Of a stretch of 64,000 bases of DNA, positions 52,469-60,595 are shown in pieces; within the stretch, counting starts at the first letter, position 1; every line of letters starts with the position of its first letter. The translations under genes were made by a program, and so were the position numbers. The notes below the pieces were generated by a model. The model saw only the letters and a program-made list of their open reading frames with translations. It had not been told where the DNA came from and searched no databases. The DNA lies in the NCBI RefSeq assembly GCF_965137005.1, contig NZ_CBCRXM010000010.1, forward strand, positions 40,266 to 104,265. The letters run 5' to 3'. Source of the DNA: Sphingomonas_O antarctica (GTDB lineage Bacteria; Pseudomonadota; Alphaproteobacteria; Sphingomonadales; Sphingomonadaceae).

Positions 52469-52738
52469 ATGGCCCACACCGCTCACACCAGCCACCCCGC
52501 GATCGTCAAGCGCTTGAACCGCGCTGGCGGCCATTTGCGCAGCATCGTCGAGATGATCGAGGCGGAACGCCCCTGTGTCGATGTTGCCCAGCAGCTACAG
52601 GCGGTCGAGAACGCCATCGCGAGCGCGAAACGCGCGCTGATCAACGATCATATTGACCATTGCCTCGTCCATGCCGAGGAAGGCGAAGGGCCGCAGCAGG
52701 CGATCGAGCAGTTTCGCGCGATCTCCAAATATTGGTAG
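52469..52738 (+). CDS. CsoR/RcnR/InrS-family metal-responsive repressor
   Basis: An 89-aa all-helical DUF156 regulator. The metal ligands Cys36, His61 and Cys65 (RPCVDV and INDHIDHC) are in the CsoR pattern. Extra His at positions 3, 6 and 9 (MAHTAHTSHP) and His64 resemble nickel-sensing RcnR and InrS. Copper or nickel could be the effector; the divergent NreB-like exporter favours nickel. The ATG at 52469 follows AAGGAAG. Confidence 0.85.
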   Translation: MAHTAHTSHPAIVKRLNRAGGHLRSIVEMIEAERPCVDVAQQLQAVENAIASAKRALINDHIDHCLVHAEEGEGPQQAIEQFRAISKYW

Positions 52739-52771
52739 CATCGACCGGTCGCCGGCTTCTCCAAGGCGTGT

Positions 52772-53356
52772 TCACCGTCGGTCGAGAAGCTCGGCAAGCC
52801 TGATCCGCGCGCGCCTCAAGCGAGTCTCAACGGCCTTCTCAGTGATTGCGAGGATCGATGCCGTCTCCGCCTGGCTCATGCCTTCGATGGTGTGCAGGAC
52901 GAGCGGCTCGCGCAACGCCGTGGGGAGGTCCGCGATCACGCGGCGCAACCGCGCCAGCTCCTGACGGTCGGATGCCGCAACGTCGTGGCCGGGTCGATCG
53001 TCGGCGACGTTCTCGACCACGCCCTCGATCGGCAGCGCGAACGAGAAGAGCCGTCGCACCGCGCGGCGGCGTCCCCAGTCGCGGCACTTGTTGATCGCGA
53101 TGGCCGCCAGCCACGCGCGCATCGGTCGAGCGGGGTCATAACGCTTCAGCGCGAGATGCGCGGAAACGAATGTCTCCTGCACGATGTCGAGCGCCTCGTC
53201 GGCATCGCCGATATTGCCGAGCGCGAGACGATAGAGGACGCTGCGATGGCGGCGCACGATCTCGGTGAACGCCGCTTCGCGGCCGACCAGACTCAGCGAC
53301 GCCAGATCGCCGTCGGACAGCGTCGACAAGTCCAATCTCACCGGATCCCGAGTCAA
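52772..53356 (-). CDS. ECF sigma factor, CnrH-like
   Basis: A 194-aa sigma-70-family ECF factor. Region 2 contains ADEALDIVQETFVSAHLALKRY and RPMRAWLAAIAINKCRDWGRRR; region 4 has LPTALREPLVLHTIEGMSQAE then ETRLRRARIRLAELL. It starts 4 nt inside the CnrX-like gene, giving a Y-X-H order as in Cupriavidus metallidurans cnr. It should direct RNA polymerase to metal resistance promoters when the anti-sigma is released. Confidence 0.88.
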   Translation of the reverse strand: MTRDPVRLDLSTLSDGDLASLSLVGREAAFTEIVRRHRSVLYRLALGNIGDADEALDIVQETFVSAHLALKRYDPARPMRAWLAAIAINKCRDWGRRRAVRRLFSFALPIEGVVENVADDRPGHDVAASDRQELARLRRVIADLPTALREPLVLHTIEGMSQAETASILAITEKAVETRLRRARIRLAELLDRR

Positions 53357-53790
53357 CGGGCGTCGGTCGTCAGCGCCTTCACCACCGCACGATCGAAGAC
53401 GGCGGCCTGGTCCGTCCGCAGGATCTGCCTCATCGCGAAGATGTGGGCGAGCGTCTCCTTCTGCAGCTCGCCCATCGCCCGGTGCGAGGCATCGACCGCG
53501 GCGGAGACGCGCGGACCGTTGCCATGCTCGGCCTCGATCGCGTCGGCGAGCCTGACGTTGTCCGCACGCATCTCCAGTTCGAGCGCCTGCCGCCGAACTG
53601 CGAAGCGCTGTTCGAGCGCGTCGAGCTTGGCCTGCTGGTTGGCGTCGAGCTTCAGATCGTGATGGAGAAGTTCGTGCAATTCGGACCCCTTCGCAGCATG
53701 CGTAGGGATCAGCACACGGCCGACACTGACACCGACAATCGCCGCAAGGAAGGCGATCAACGCAACGAACAACGTGCGACGGTTGACCAT
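53353..53790 (-). CDS. Periplasmic metal sensor, CnrX-like
   Basis: A 145-aa protein with one N-terminal membrane helix (LFVALIAFLAAIVGVSVGRV) and a periplasmic helical domain. It has HELLHHDLKLDANQQAKLDA and ASHRAMGELQKETLAHIFAM, the CnrX/Metal_resist pattern, where His, Glu and Met ligands bind Co or Ni. It overlaps the anti-sigma stop by TGATG and the sigma start by 4 nt. Confidence 0.85.
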   Translation of the reverse strand: MVNRRTLFVALIAFLAAIVGVSVGRVLIPTHAAKGSELHELLHHDLKLDANQQAKLDALEQRFAVRRQALELEMRADNVRLADAIEAEHGNGPRVSAAVDASHRAMGELQKETLAHIFAMRQILRTDQAAVFDRAVVKALTTDAR

Positions 53791-54068
53791 CAGCGATCCG
53801 AGGCCAGCAGCGTCGAGGGCGCGAGCGGATTCGATGGACCGAACGGCGACAGCGATGCCGCAGCGGCCGGGGCCGCTGGAAGCATTCCGGCGGTTACGCC
53901 CAAGGCGATCGCCCCGAGAGCCGCCATAACCATCAGCGGAGCGCCAAACGCGGCCTCGGAGTGGCGGCGCTCGTGAATGCGCGCCATCACGGTCCCGTCG
54001 ATCGTGGCAAGACCCGGGTGTTCTTCACTCGCGAGGCGACGGAGGGCAGCATCGATATCGGTCGTCAT
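53790..54068 (-). CDS. Anti-sigma membrane protein, CnrY-like
   Basis: A 92-aa protein. A soluble N-terminus, MTTDIDAALRRLASEEHPGL, would bind the sigma factor; a single membrane helix (MVMAALGAIALGVTAGML) follows, then a short Pro/Ala-rich periplasmic tail. This matches the CnrY/NccY layout. The ATG at 54066-54068 has GGAG 6 nt upstream. A purine-rich CGAGGGGAG about 40 nt upstream recalls the -10 boxes I remember for CnrH promoters. Confidence 0.75.
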   Translation of the reverse strand: MTTDIDAALRRLASEEHPGLATIDGTVMARIHERRHSEAAFGAPLMVMAALGAIALGVTAGMLPAAPAAAASLSPFGPSNPLAPSTLLASDR

Positions 54069-54243
54069 GTTCGTCTCCATATCCTCGATACGCGCACGCA
54101 GCCTTCTCCCCTCGAACATCCCGCACGCGGCGTTCGTATTCAAGAGATCGGCGAAGCAATGGTGGAGACCCGCGAGGGCTGCGCCTCCAAAGCGCGTATC
54201 CACCGATACCGGCGAATGGTGCCGGTCGATGGAGTTTACGATC

Positions 54244-54621
54244 ATGCGTTCCCTGTCCCTTGTCGCGGCACTGGCCGCCGCCGCTCTCGCGAGCGCCCCG
54301 ACCTTCGCCCATCCCAAGCTGCTGTCGGCCAACCCCGCCGCGAACGCGGTCGTCGCAGCACCCACGCGTCTCCAGCTATCGTTCTCGGAAGGGCTGGTCG
54401 CGCAATTCTCGGGTGCCGACCTGTCGATGACCGACATGCCGGGGATGAAGATGAAATCGCCGATGAAGATGGCGCTCAAGGCATCGGTCGCCCCCGACGG
54501 CAAGACGTTGGTGCTCGCGCTCGCCAAGCCGCTGCCGCGCGGCACCTATAAGCTCGACTGGCACGTCGTCTCGACCGACACTCATCGCGTCCAGGGCAGC
54601 TATGCGTTCAAGGTGAAGTGA
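54244..54621 (+). CDS. copC: Copper resistance protein CopC (periplasmic)
   Basis: A 125-aa protein. The signal peptide ends APTFA, leaving the mature N-terminal HPKLLSANP, whose His1 is a Cu(II) ligand. A Met-rich loop MTDMPGMKMKSPMKM (Cu(I) site) and WHVVSTDTHRVQGSYAF complete the cupredoxin-like fold. The ATG at 54244 has GGAG 9 nt upstream. It is followed by copD with a GTGA overlap. Confidence 0.93.
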   Translation: MRSLSLVAALAAAALASAPTFAHPKLLSANPAANAVVAAPTRLQLSFSEGLVAQFSGADLSMTDMPGMKMKSPMKMALKASVAPDGKTLVLALAKPLPRGTYKLDWHVVSTDTHRVQGSYAFKVK

Positions 54622-55559
54622 CTTTGGACGCGCTCGGCGTCGCCATCAGGTTCGCGCTCTATTTGGATCTGATGGCGGCGTTCGGGCTCGCCGCGTTCGG
54701 CGTGCTGAGCCTGCGCGGCTCCGAACGCGGCACGGCTCTGCCGCTCCGACCGGTGATGGTTGACGCAGGCGCGCTTGGCATCGTCCTGTCGGTACTCGGG
54801 CTGTTGGTGATGGCGGCGGCGATGGCGGGCGTGCCGCTGACGGCGATCGACCGCGGGACGGTCACGATGCTGGTGACGGAGACGGCGGCGGGAGCCGCCT
54901 GGATAGTGCGAATGGCGGCGCTCGCGCTGGTCGTGCTCGTGCCGATGATGGGGTGGAAGCGGCCCGGCTGGGCTTTGTCCGTCATCGCCTTGGCTGGCGG
55001 TGTTGCCATCGCCACGCTGGCGTGGACGGGACACGGCGAGATGGACGATGGCGCGATTGGCTGGCTGCATCTGTGTGCCGACATCGCGCACCTGATCGCC
55101 GCGGGGGTATGGATCGGTGCGCTGCTGGGACTGTCGATGCTGGTGATGCGCCGCGCATCGCGCATCGACGCATCGCACCTGGCGCTATCGCACCGTGCGT
55201 TGGAAGGTTTCTCAATCACGGGGACCGTCATGGTGGTAGTGATCGTCGTTTCCGGGCTCATCAATTCCTGGCTGCTGGTCGGGCTCGCAGGAATGCGCGT
55301 GATCGGCGATAGTCTCTATGGCCAGTTGCTCGTCGCCAAGGTGATGGTCTTCGTCGCGATGATCGGGTTGGCGTCGGTAAATCGCTACCTGCTGACCCCC
55401 GCGCTTGAGGCGGCGATTGATCAAGGAAACCACGCTCGCGCCATTGGCGCGCTGCGGCGCAGCCTTGGCTTGGAGACGGCGTGCGCCGTGGCTGTACTGG
55501 GAATCGTCGCTTGGCTGGGAACCCTTGAACCTATCGCTTCGGCGGCAGGCAGTTCATGA
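54618..55559 (+). CDS. copD: Copper homeostasis membrane protein CopD
   Basis: A 313-aa inner-membrane protein with about eight helices. It shows the CopD pattern with WTGHGEMDDGAIGWLHLCAD and His in HLIAAGVWIGALLGL. It is thought to move copper into the cytoplasm in concert with CopC. The GTG start overlaps the copC stop as GTGA. It ends 25 bp before the second CueR-type promoter. Confidence 0.9.
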   Translation: MTLDALGVAIRFALYLDLMAAFGLAAFGVLSLRGSERGTALPLRPVMVDAGALGIVLSVLGLLVMAAAMAGVPLTAIDRGTVTMLVTETAAGAAWIVRMAALALVVLVPMMGWKRPGWALSVIALAGGVAIATLAWTGHGEMDDGAIGWLHLCADIAHLIAAGVWIGALLGLSMLVMRRASRIDASHLALSHRALEGFSITGTVMVVVIVVSGLINSWLLVGLAGMRVIGDSLYGQLLVAKVMVFVAMIGLASVNRYLLTPALEAAIDQGNHARAIGALRRSLGLETACAVAVLGIVAWLGTLEPIASAAGSS

Positions 55560-55584
55560 TTGCGAACCGCCCCGATTTCGGCCC

Positions 55585-55615
55585 TTGACCCTGACATGGT
55601 GTCAAACCTCATATC
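55585..55615 (+). promoter_or_regulatory. MerR/CueR-type promoter of the copper ATPase
   Basis: TTGACC at 55585-55590 and CATATC at 55610-55615 are separated by 19 bp. The spacer (CTGACATGGTGTCAAACCT) contains the dyad arms ACxxTG... and GTGTCAA. It is the same pattern as the copAB promoter at 44924-44954. The ATPase ATG follows at 55637, and cueR is downstream, so the circuit is probably self-activating. Confidence 0.8.
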
Positions 55616-55636
55616 AGTGCGCTCTGGAGAATCGAC

Positions 55637-58012
55637 ATGACGAAACAGGCGCACGAGGATGAACACGATCACGCGGCGGGCGGCTGCTGTTCAGCGAATA
55701 GCGCGACCGGAAACGAGGGTGCTCATGCAAAGGTCAAGGATGTTGTCTGCGGCATGGACGTCGATCCGGCCGCGACGGCGCATCATGCGACGCACGAAGG
55801 GCACGACTATCATTTCTGCTCGGCCGGCTGCCGCACGAAGTTCGTCGCGGACCCCGATCACTATCTGACCGGCAAGCCTGATCCGGGTCCGACAGCAGCG
55901 CCGGGCGCAATGTGGACCTGCCCGATGCACCCGCAAATCCGCCGGGAAGGGCCTGGAACGTGTCCGATCTGCGGAATGGCGCTCGAGCCGGAGGAACCGT
56001 CGCTCGGCGACGCGCCCAACCCGGAGCTGGTCGATTTCACCCGCCGCACTTGGGTTGCCGCCGCGCTAACTGTGCCGCTGCTTGCGATCTCGATGGTCGC
56101 GGAGATGCTCAGCGTTCACTTCGTCCCACCCGCGATAAACCCGTGGCTGCAACTGGCGCTGACCACGCCGATCGTGCTGTGGGCCGGCTGGCCCTTCTTC
56201 CAGCGTGGCTGGACCTCGATCGTCACCCGCCACCTCAACATGTTCACGCTGGTCTTGATCGGCGTCGGCGCCGCGTTCGCCTATAGTGTGGTCGCAACCG
56301 TTGCGCCCGGGTTGTTCCCGCCGTCGTTCCAAATGCACGGCATGGTGCCGGTCTATTACGAAGCGGCTGGCGTCGTCGTGACGCTCGTGCTGCTCGGCCA
56401 GGTGCTCGAACTGCGTGCCCGCGCCGCGACCGGTCGCGCCATCCGGGCGCTGCTCAATCTCGCACCCAAGACCGCCCGGCGCATCGGCGCGGACGGGGAG
56501 GAAGCTGAGGTCGAACTGGCCGACGTAGTCGCAGGTGACCGTCTTCGTGTGCGGCCTGGCGAAGCGGTGCCGGTCGATGGCGTGGTGGTCGAAGGTCGCT
56601 CGTCGGTCGATGAGTCGATGCTGACCGGCGAGCCGGTGCCGGTGCTGAAGGAAGACGGCGCTACCGTCACGGGCGGCACCGTCAACGGCACCGGCGCGCT
56701 GGTGATCGAGGCGCGCGCGGTCGGGTCCGACACGGTGCTCGCGCGTATCGTGAAAATGGTCGCCGAAGCGCAGCGTAGTCGCGCGCCGATCCAGGCGGTG
56801 GCGGACCGCGTGTCGGGCTGGTTCGTCCCGCTCGTCGTCATCATCGCGATCGTGACGTTCGTCGTCTGGAACCTGGTGGGTCCGGAACCGCGGTTCGGCC
56901 ACGCCCTCCTCAACGCGATCGCCGTGCTGATCATCGCCTGCCCTTGTGCACTCGGGCTCGCGACACCGATGTCTATCATGGTCGGCACCGGACGCGGCGC
57001 GCGCGCGGGCGTGCTGATCAAGGATGCCGAAGCGCTGCAGATGATGGCCGATGTCGACACGCTCGTGATCGACAAGACCGGCACGCTGACCGAAGGCCGC
57101 CCCACGCTCGTCGCGGTCGAGACCGCCGGCGAGTTCGTGCGGAACGACGTGCTCTCCGCCGCTGCGGCGGTCGAAGCGCAGTCGGAGCACCCGCTCGCCC
57201 ATGCGGTCGTGACTGCCGCTCAGAAGGAAGGGCTGAAGATTGCGCCCGTGGAGGACTTCGACTCCCAGACCGGCCTCGGTGTCAGCGGGCGAGTCGATGG
57301 CCGCGTGATATCCGTCGGCAACGCCGCTCAGATGGTACGGGTCGGCGCGGATGTGTCGGCGCTGACGAAGACTGCGGACCGCCATCGCAGCGAAGGTGCT
57401 GGCGCTATGTTCGTCGCGATCGACGGGCGATTTGCCGGGCTTCTCGCCGTCGCCGATCCGATAAAGGCATCTGCGCGTGACGCGATTGCCGCGCTGCGCA
57501 AGGAGGGGCTGCGGATCGTCATGTTGACCGGCGACGCGCAAGGGACGGCGGATGCCGTTGCCAAGGCGATCGGCGGCATCGACGAGGTCCACGCCGGCCT
57601 GAAGCCCGAGGACAAGGCGCGGATCATCGGCGAATTGAAGGTGAAAGGCGCCAAGGTCGCAATGGCGGGTGACGGCATCAATGACGCGCCGGCACTCGCC
57701 GCAGCCGACGTCGGCGTGGCGATGGGCACCGGCACCGACGTGGCGATCGAAAGCGCGGGGATGACGCTGACCAAGGGCGATCTCGCGGCCATGGTGCGCG
57801 CCCGCCGGTTGGCCAAGGCAACGATGCGCAACATTCGGCAGAACCTGTTCTTCTCGTTTCTGTTCAATGGCATCGGCGTACCGATCGCGGCGGGTGTGCT
57901 CTTTCCCGTAGCCGGCATACTGCTATCGCCCATGATCGCCGGTGCGGCGATGGCGCTATCGAGCTTCACGGTGGTGACCAATGCGCTACGGCTGAATGCG
58001 ACGAGGCTGTGA
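55637..58012 (+). CDS. copA: Copper-translocating P-type ATPase with YHS and zinc-ribbon N-terminus
   Basis: A 791-aa P1B ATPase. It has no classical HMA (CxxC) domain; instead, a YHS domain (VVCGMDVDP, HFCSAGCRTKF, residues about 35-80) and a zinc-ribbon-type heavy-metal domain (MWTCPMHP, TCPICGM) lead into eight expected helices. The transport motif CPCALGLATP, phosphorylation DKTGTLTEG, SEHPLAHA and GDGINDAPALA are intact. This is the CopA/SilP-type Cu(I)/Ag(I) exporter. It is a different gene from the CopA oxidase at 42.9 kb. Confidence 0.93.
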   Translation: MTKQAHEDEHDHAAGGCCSANSATGNEGAHAKVKDVVCGMDVDPAATAHHATHEGHDYHFCSAGCRTKFVADPDHYLTGKPDPGPTAAPGAMWTCPMHPQIRREGPGTCPICGMALEPEEPSLGDAPNPELVDFTRRTWVAAALTVPLLAISMVAEMLSVHFVPPAINPWLQLALTTPIVLWAGWPFFQRGWTSIVTRHLNMFTLVLIGVGAAFAYSVVATVAPGLFPPSFQMHGMVPVYYEAAGVVVTLVLLGQVLELRARAATGRAIRALLNLAPKTARRIGADGEEAEVELADVVAGDRLRVRPGEAVPVDGVVVEGRSSVDESMLTGEPVPVLKEDGATVTGGTVNGTGALVIEARAVGSDTVLARIVKMVAEAQRSRAPIQAVADRVSGWFVPLVVIIAIVTFVVWNLVGPEPRFGHALLNAIAVLIIACPCALGLATPMSIMVGTGRGARAGVLIKDAEALQMMADVDTLVIDKTGTLTEGRPTLVAVETAGEFVRNDVLSAAAAVEAQSEHPLAHAVVTAAQKEGLKIAPVEDFDSQTGLGVSGRVDGRVISVGNAAQMVRVGADVSALTKTADRHRSEGAGAMFVAIDGRFAGLLAVADPIKASARDAIAALRKEGLRIVMLTGDAQGTADAVAKAIGGIDEVHAGLKPEDKARIIGELKVKGAKVAMAGDGINDAPALAAADVGVAMGTGTDVAIESAGMTLTKGDLAAMVRARRLAKATMRNIRQNLFFSFLFNGIGVPIAAGVLFPVAGILLSPMIAGAAMALSSFTVVTNALRLNATRL

Positions 58013-58410
58013 AGATCGGGCCGGCATCGGACCGGAGCGGCGTCTCGCAGCGCATGATCCGCCACTATGAGAAGATCGGCCTGATCCCGTCGGCACCGCG
58101 CCGCGACAGCGGCTATAGGGATTATTCCGACGCCGACGTTCACCGGTTGCGGTTTATCGCCAATGCGCGCGATCTCGGTTTCCCGATCGAGAAGATCAGG
58201 ACGCTGCTCGGGCTGTGGAGCGATGCCGCCCGGTCGAGCGCCGACGTGAAGCTGCTTGCCACCGCACGTGCCGACGAACTCGGCCGTAAGGCGGCGGGGC
58301 TCGAAGCGATGCGCCGCGCTCTTCTCGATCTCGCCGGGCGGTGCCACGGCGACGATCGCCCCGACTGTCCAATCATCGATGACTTGGTTGGAAAGGTCTC
58401 GACCTCGTAG
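58009..58410 (+). CDS. cueR: CueR-type MerR-family copper regulator
   Basis: A 133-aa regulator. It has the MerR HTH (SGVSQRMIRHYEKIGLIPSA), a dimerising helix and the metal loop RCHGDDRPDCPI with Cys112 and Cys120. The position-77 residue is Ser, as in E. coli CueR, which argues for monovalent Cu(I)/Ag(I) sensing instead of divalent metals. The GTG start overlaps the ATPase stop by GTGA. It should bind the two 19-bp-spacer promoters in this island. Confidence 0.92.
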   Translation: MKIGPASDRSGVSQRMIRHYEKIGLIPSAPRRDSGYRDYSDADVHRLRFIANARDLGFPIEKIRTLLGLWSDAARSSADVKLLATARADELGRKAAGLEAMRRALLDLAGRCHGDDRPDCPIIDDLVGKVSTS

Positions 58411-58418
58411 CCGAAGCG

Positions 58419-58904
58419 CTATTTCCACGACGACCAGTGGATGTGGACGATCTTCCACGCGTTGCCGTCCCGTCGCAGGACCATCGTTTCTGTCGAAGCG
58501 CTATCGATTGCCCGGCCCTTGTAGCTGCCGGTCGTCCGTGATTCCGTGGCGATCCAGGCCATATCGGCGTCGGCGTTGCCGGATTGTCGCGTCACCTTTC
58601 GCGTCGTCACTTTGGCGAACGCGGCGTCGGCGGGAAGATGGTGCGAGGCGTATTCCGCCTTGCTGTGTTCGACCTCGCCGCTTTCGTAGATCAGCGCATT
58701 GCTGGCCAGAAGAGCGGAAGCTGCTTCGATATTTCCGACCTTGAGCGATCGGTGAAAAGCCTCGACGACCGCTGCCGCGCTACGCCCCGCGTTCGGCACC
58801 AACGATTGAACAGGGTCAGGCTGGTGGGCAACCTGTGCAGAAGCGGGCAGCGATAGGAATGGTGCCGTAAATGACAGGCAGAGCAGCGGAATAAGCAGTC
58901 GCAT
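58419..58904 (-). CDS. Secreted NTF2-like (DUF4440/SnoaL-type) protein
   Basis: A 161-aa protein with a signal peptide (MRLLIPLLCLSFTAPFLSLP). The NTF2-like fold shows VVEAFHRSLKVGNIEAASAL, then ETMVLRRDGNAWKIVHIHWS, typical of DUF4440-like proteins. Similar small secreted proteins recur in copper islands, but their function is unknown. Of ATGs at 58904 and 58907, the first has the better GAGGG spacing. It converges on cueR. Confidence 0.75.
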   Translation of the reverse strand: MRLLIPLLCLSFTAPFLSLPASAQVAHQPDPVQSLVPNAGRSAAAVVEAFHRSLKVGNIEAASALLASNALIYESGEVEHSKAEYASHHLPADAAFAKVTTRKVTRQSGNADADMAWIATESRTTGSYKGRAIDSASTETMVLRRDGNAWKIVHIHWSSWK

Positions 58905-59049
58905 CATAACCCTCGATCTGGCGTGGTACCGGCACAATATACGCAGGCGTCGCGCTGATCCCTCGTCGCCGCGACGGAGCGCATCGATTGATCGCCGGCA
59001 ATCCGGCCGGGTGTCGTGACGATCAGTTGCTCGCCTGTTAGCGTTGCTC

Positions 59050-60267
59050 ATGGACCCGTTACCTACTCCGACGGATCGCTCGCGCATGAGAATTCCCCGA
59101 ACCGTCTGGGCGCTGGGCTTCGTCAGCCTCTTCATGGATCTCTCGTCGGAGATCGTGCACGCGCTCCTCCCGTTGTTTTTGACAGTGACCCTCGGCGCGA
59201 GCGTCGCGTTGGTAGGCGTGATCGACGGCTTCGCGGAATCGACGGCATCGATAACCAAGGTCTTTTCCGGCTACCTGTCCGATCGGATTGGACGCCGTAA
59301 GCCCCTGATCCTTCTGGGTTACGGCCTTGGCGCCCTATCGAAGCCGTTCTTCCCGCTCGCGGGCAGCGCGGCAGCCGTCCTCGGCGCCCGTTTCGCGGAC
59401 CGGATCGGCAAGGGGCTCCGGGGCGCTCCTCGTGACGCGCTCGTCGCCGACGTGACCCCGCCGGAGATCAGGGGGCGTGCGTTCGGCCTACGCCAATCAC
59501 TCGACACCGTCGGCGCTTTTGCCGGCCCGTTGCTCGCGATCGGGCTGATGACGATGTTCGCGAACGACATGCGCATGGTTTTCTGGATTGCCGTCATTCC
59601 CGGAGCTTTGGCGGTGTTGTTCGTCATGGTCGGCGTCGAGGATGCACCGCACACCGGATCCACGGCGTTAGCGCGACAACCGTTGCGAATGGCGGATCTC
59701 CGGCGCTTGCCGCGAGCGTTCTGGGCGACCGTTGCCATCGGCGTCGTCTTCACCCTGGCCCGCTTCAGCGAGGCGTTCCTGATCCTCAAGGCGAACCGAG
59801 AGGGTCTTCCGCTGGCCCTTGCGCCATTGGTCCTGGTCGTGATGAATCTGATCTACGCGCTCGGCGCCTACCCGGCGGGCGCCCTCTCCGACCGGGTGCG
59901 GCCGCGAACCCTCTTCATCTGCGGCCTTATCTGTCTGATAGCCGCCGATCTGGCGCTCGCCCTGATCCATGGCCTCCTCGGCTCCTTCTTCGGCGTCGCG
60001 CTGTGGGGCGCTCACATGGCGCTGACCCAGGGCTTGCTCGCGAAACTCATCGCGGATCATGCGCAGCCTGAGCTGCGTGGCTCGGCCTTCGGCTTGTTCA
60101 ATCTTGCGAGCGGCATCGCCTTGCTGTTCGCCAGCGTCGTGGCAGGTCTGGTGTGGGATCGTGCAGGGCCGGACGCGACATTCCTGACCGGGGCCGCCTT
60201 CGCTGCCTTCGCACTTTTTCTGGTCGCCCGTTATGGGAGCCAGGGTCAGGTCGCTGCACAGGTATGA
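59050..60267 (+). CDS. MFS transporter
   Basis: A 405-aa MFS protein with 12 expected helices. It opens with PRTVWALGFVSLFMDLSSE, has the DRIGRRKPLILLG loop motif between helices 2 and 3 and GKGLRGAPRDALVADVT. Members of this type occur with metal and arsenic resistance genes, but the substrate is not known. Start ATG 59050 gives a 12-residue tail before MRIPRTVW; the second Met (59086) is also plausible. It is the last gene before attR. Confidence 0.85.
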   Translation: MDPLPTPTDRSRMRIPRTVWALGFVSLFMDLSSEIVHALLPLFLTVTLGASVALVGVIDGFAESTASITKVFSGYLSDRIGRRKPLILLGYGLGALSKPFFPLAGSAAAVLGARFADRIGKGLRGAPRDALVADVTPPEIRGRAFGLRQSLDTVGAFAGPLLAIGLMTMFANDMRMVFWIAVIPGALAVLFVMVGVEDAPHTGSTALARQPLRMADLRRLPRAFWATVAIGVVFTLARFSEAFLILKANREGLPLALAPLVLVVMNLIYALGAYPAGALSDRVRPRTLFICGLICLIAADLALALIHGLLGSFFGVALWGAHMALTQGLLAKLIADHAQPELRGSAFGLFNLASGIALLFASVVAGLVWDRAGPDATFLTGAAFAAFALFLVARYGSQGQVAAQV

Positions 60268-60340
60268 TCAACTCGGGCATTGTGGAACGACGCAGCGAGG
60301 TAGAAGAACAAAGATCTCTAATCGACGAACGATTTGCGAG

Positions 60341-60371
60341 GCATTTTCCGGGGGCACGATAGGGGGCACGG
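60341..60371 (+). repeat. Island-end repeat, right copy
   Basis: GCATTTTCCGGGGGCACG is followed by ATAGGGGGCACGG. It resembles the motif at 39736-39756 and is in the same orientation. See the left copy. Confidence 0.5.
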
Positions 60372-60433
60372 AAATATAACAAGACCAATATTTCTATTTA
60401 CTATCAAAAGGATAAGTGTCGCAGTGTGGCTCC

Positions 60434-60450
60434 CTCCGTCTCCGCCAATA
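60434..60450 (+). other. attR: 17-bp copy of the tRNA-Ser 3' end
   Basis: CTCCGTCTCCGCCAATA matches 39625-39641 exactly. Bases outside it differ, and no rest of a tRNA is present, so it is the distal attachment repeat of the island. Confidence 0.85.
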
Positions 60451-60564
60451 TCGCCGCTCAAGTTGCTGAAAGTAATCATCTTTCGCCGACAGCGGGCGGT
60501 CGGCCCCACTTTCGGGCCCACTGACGCCGGTCGCATTCGAGCGAGGCCGCATCATTCGAACACG

Positions 60565-60595
60565 AAAAAGGGCACAGTCAAAGACTGCCCTTTTT
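60565..60595 (+). terminator. Intrinsic terminator-like hairpin
   Basis: AAAAAGGG and CAGTC pair with GACTG and CCCTTTTT around a short AAA loop, ending in five T. It could terminate transcripts on either strand. No gene is recognisable just upstream of it outside the island. Confidence 0.6.

Larger units (their letters stand above)
39642..60433. mobile_element. Heavy-metal resistance genomic island (about 20.8 kb), no integrase
   Basis: The segment between the 17-bp direct repeats carries only metal resistance, regulatory, transporter and IS genes. Housekeeping genes flank it on the left. Near both ends lies a second, imperfect direct repeat, GCATTTC-GGGGGCACG at about 39740-39755 and GCATTTTCCGGGGGCACG at 60341-60358, possibly arm-type integrase sites. 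No tyrosine recombinase was recognised in any frame, so the element cannot excise itself unless an enzyme is supplied in trans. Confidence 0.75.

Noticed and set aside
39642..60433. Prophage or conjugative element
   Set aside because: No phage structural, replication, relaxase or conjugation genes were recognised in the interval.
60268..60433. Integrase gene near attR
   Set aside because: Frames here are short and lack the R-H-R-Y recombinase residues.
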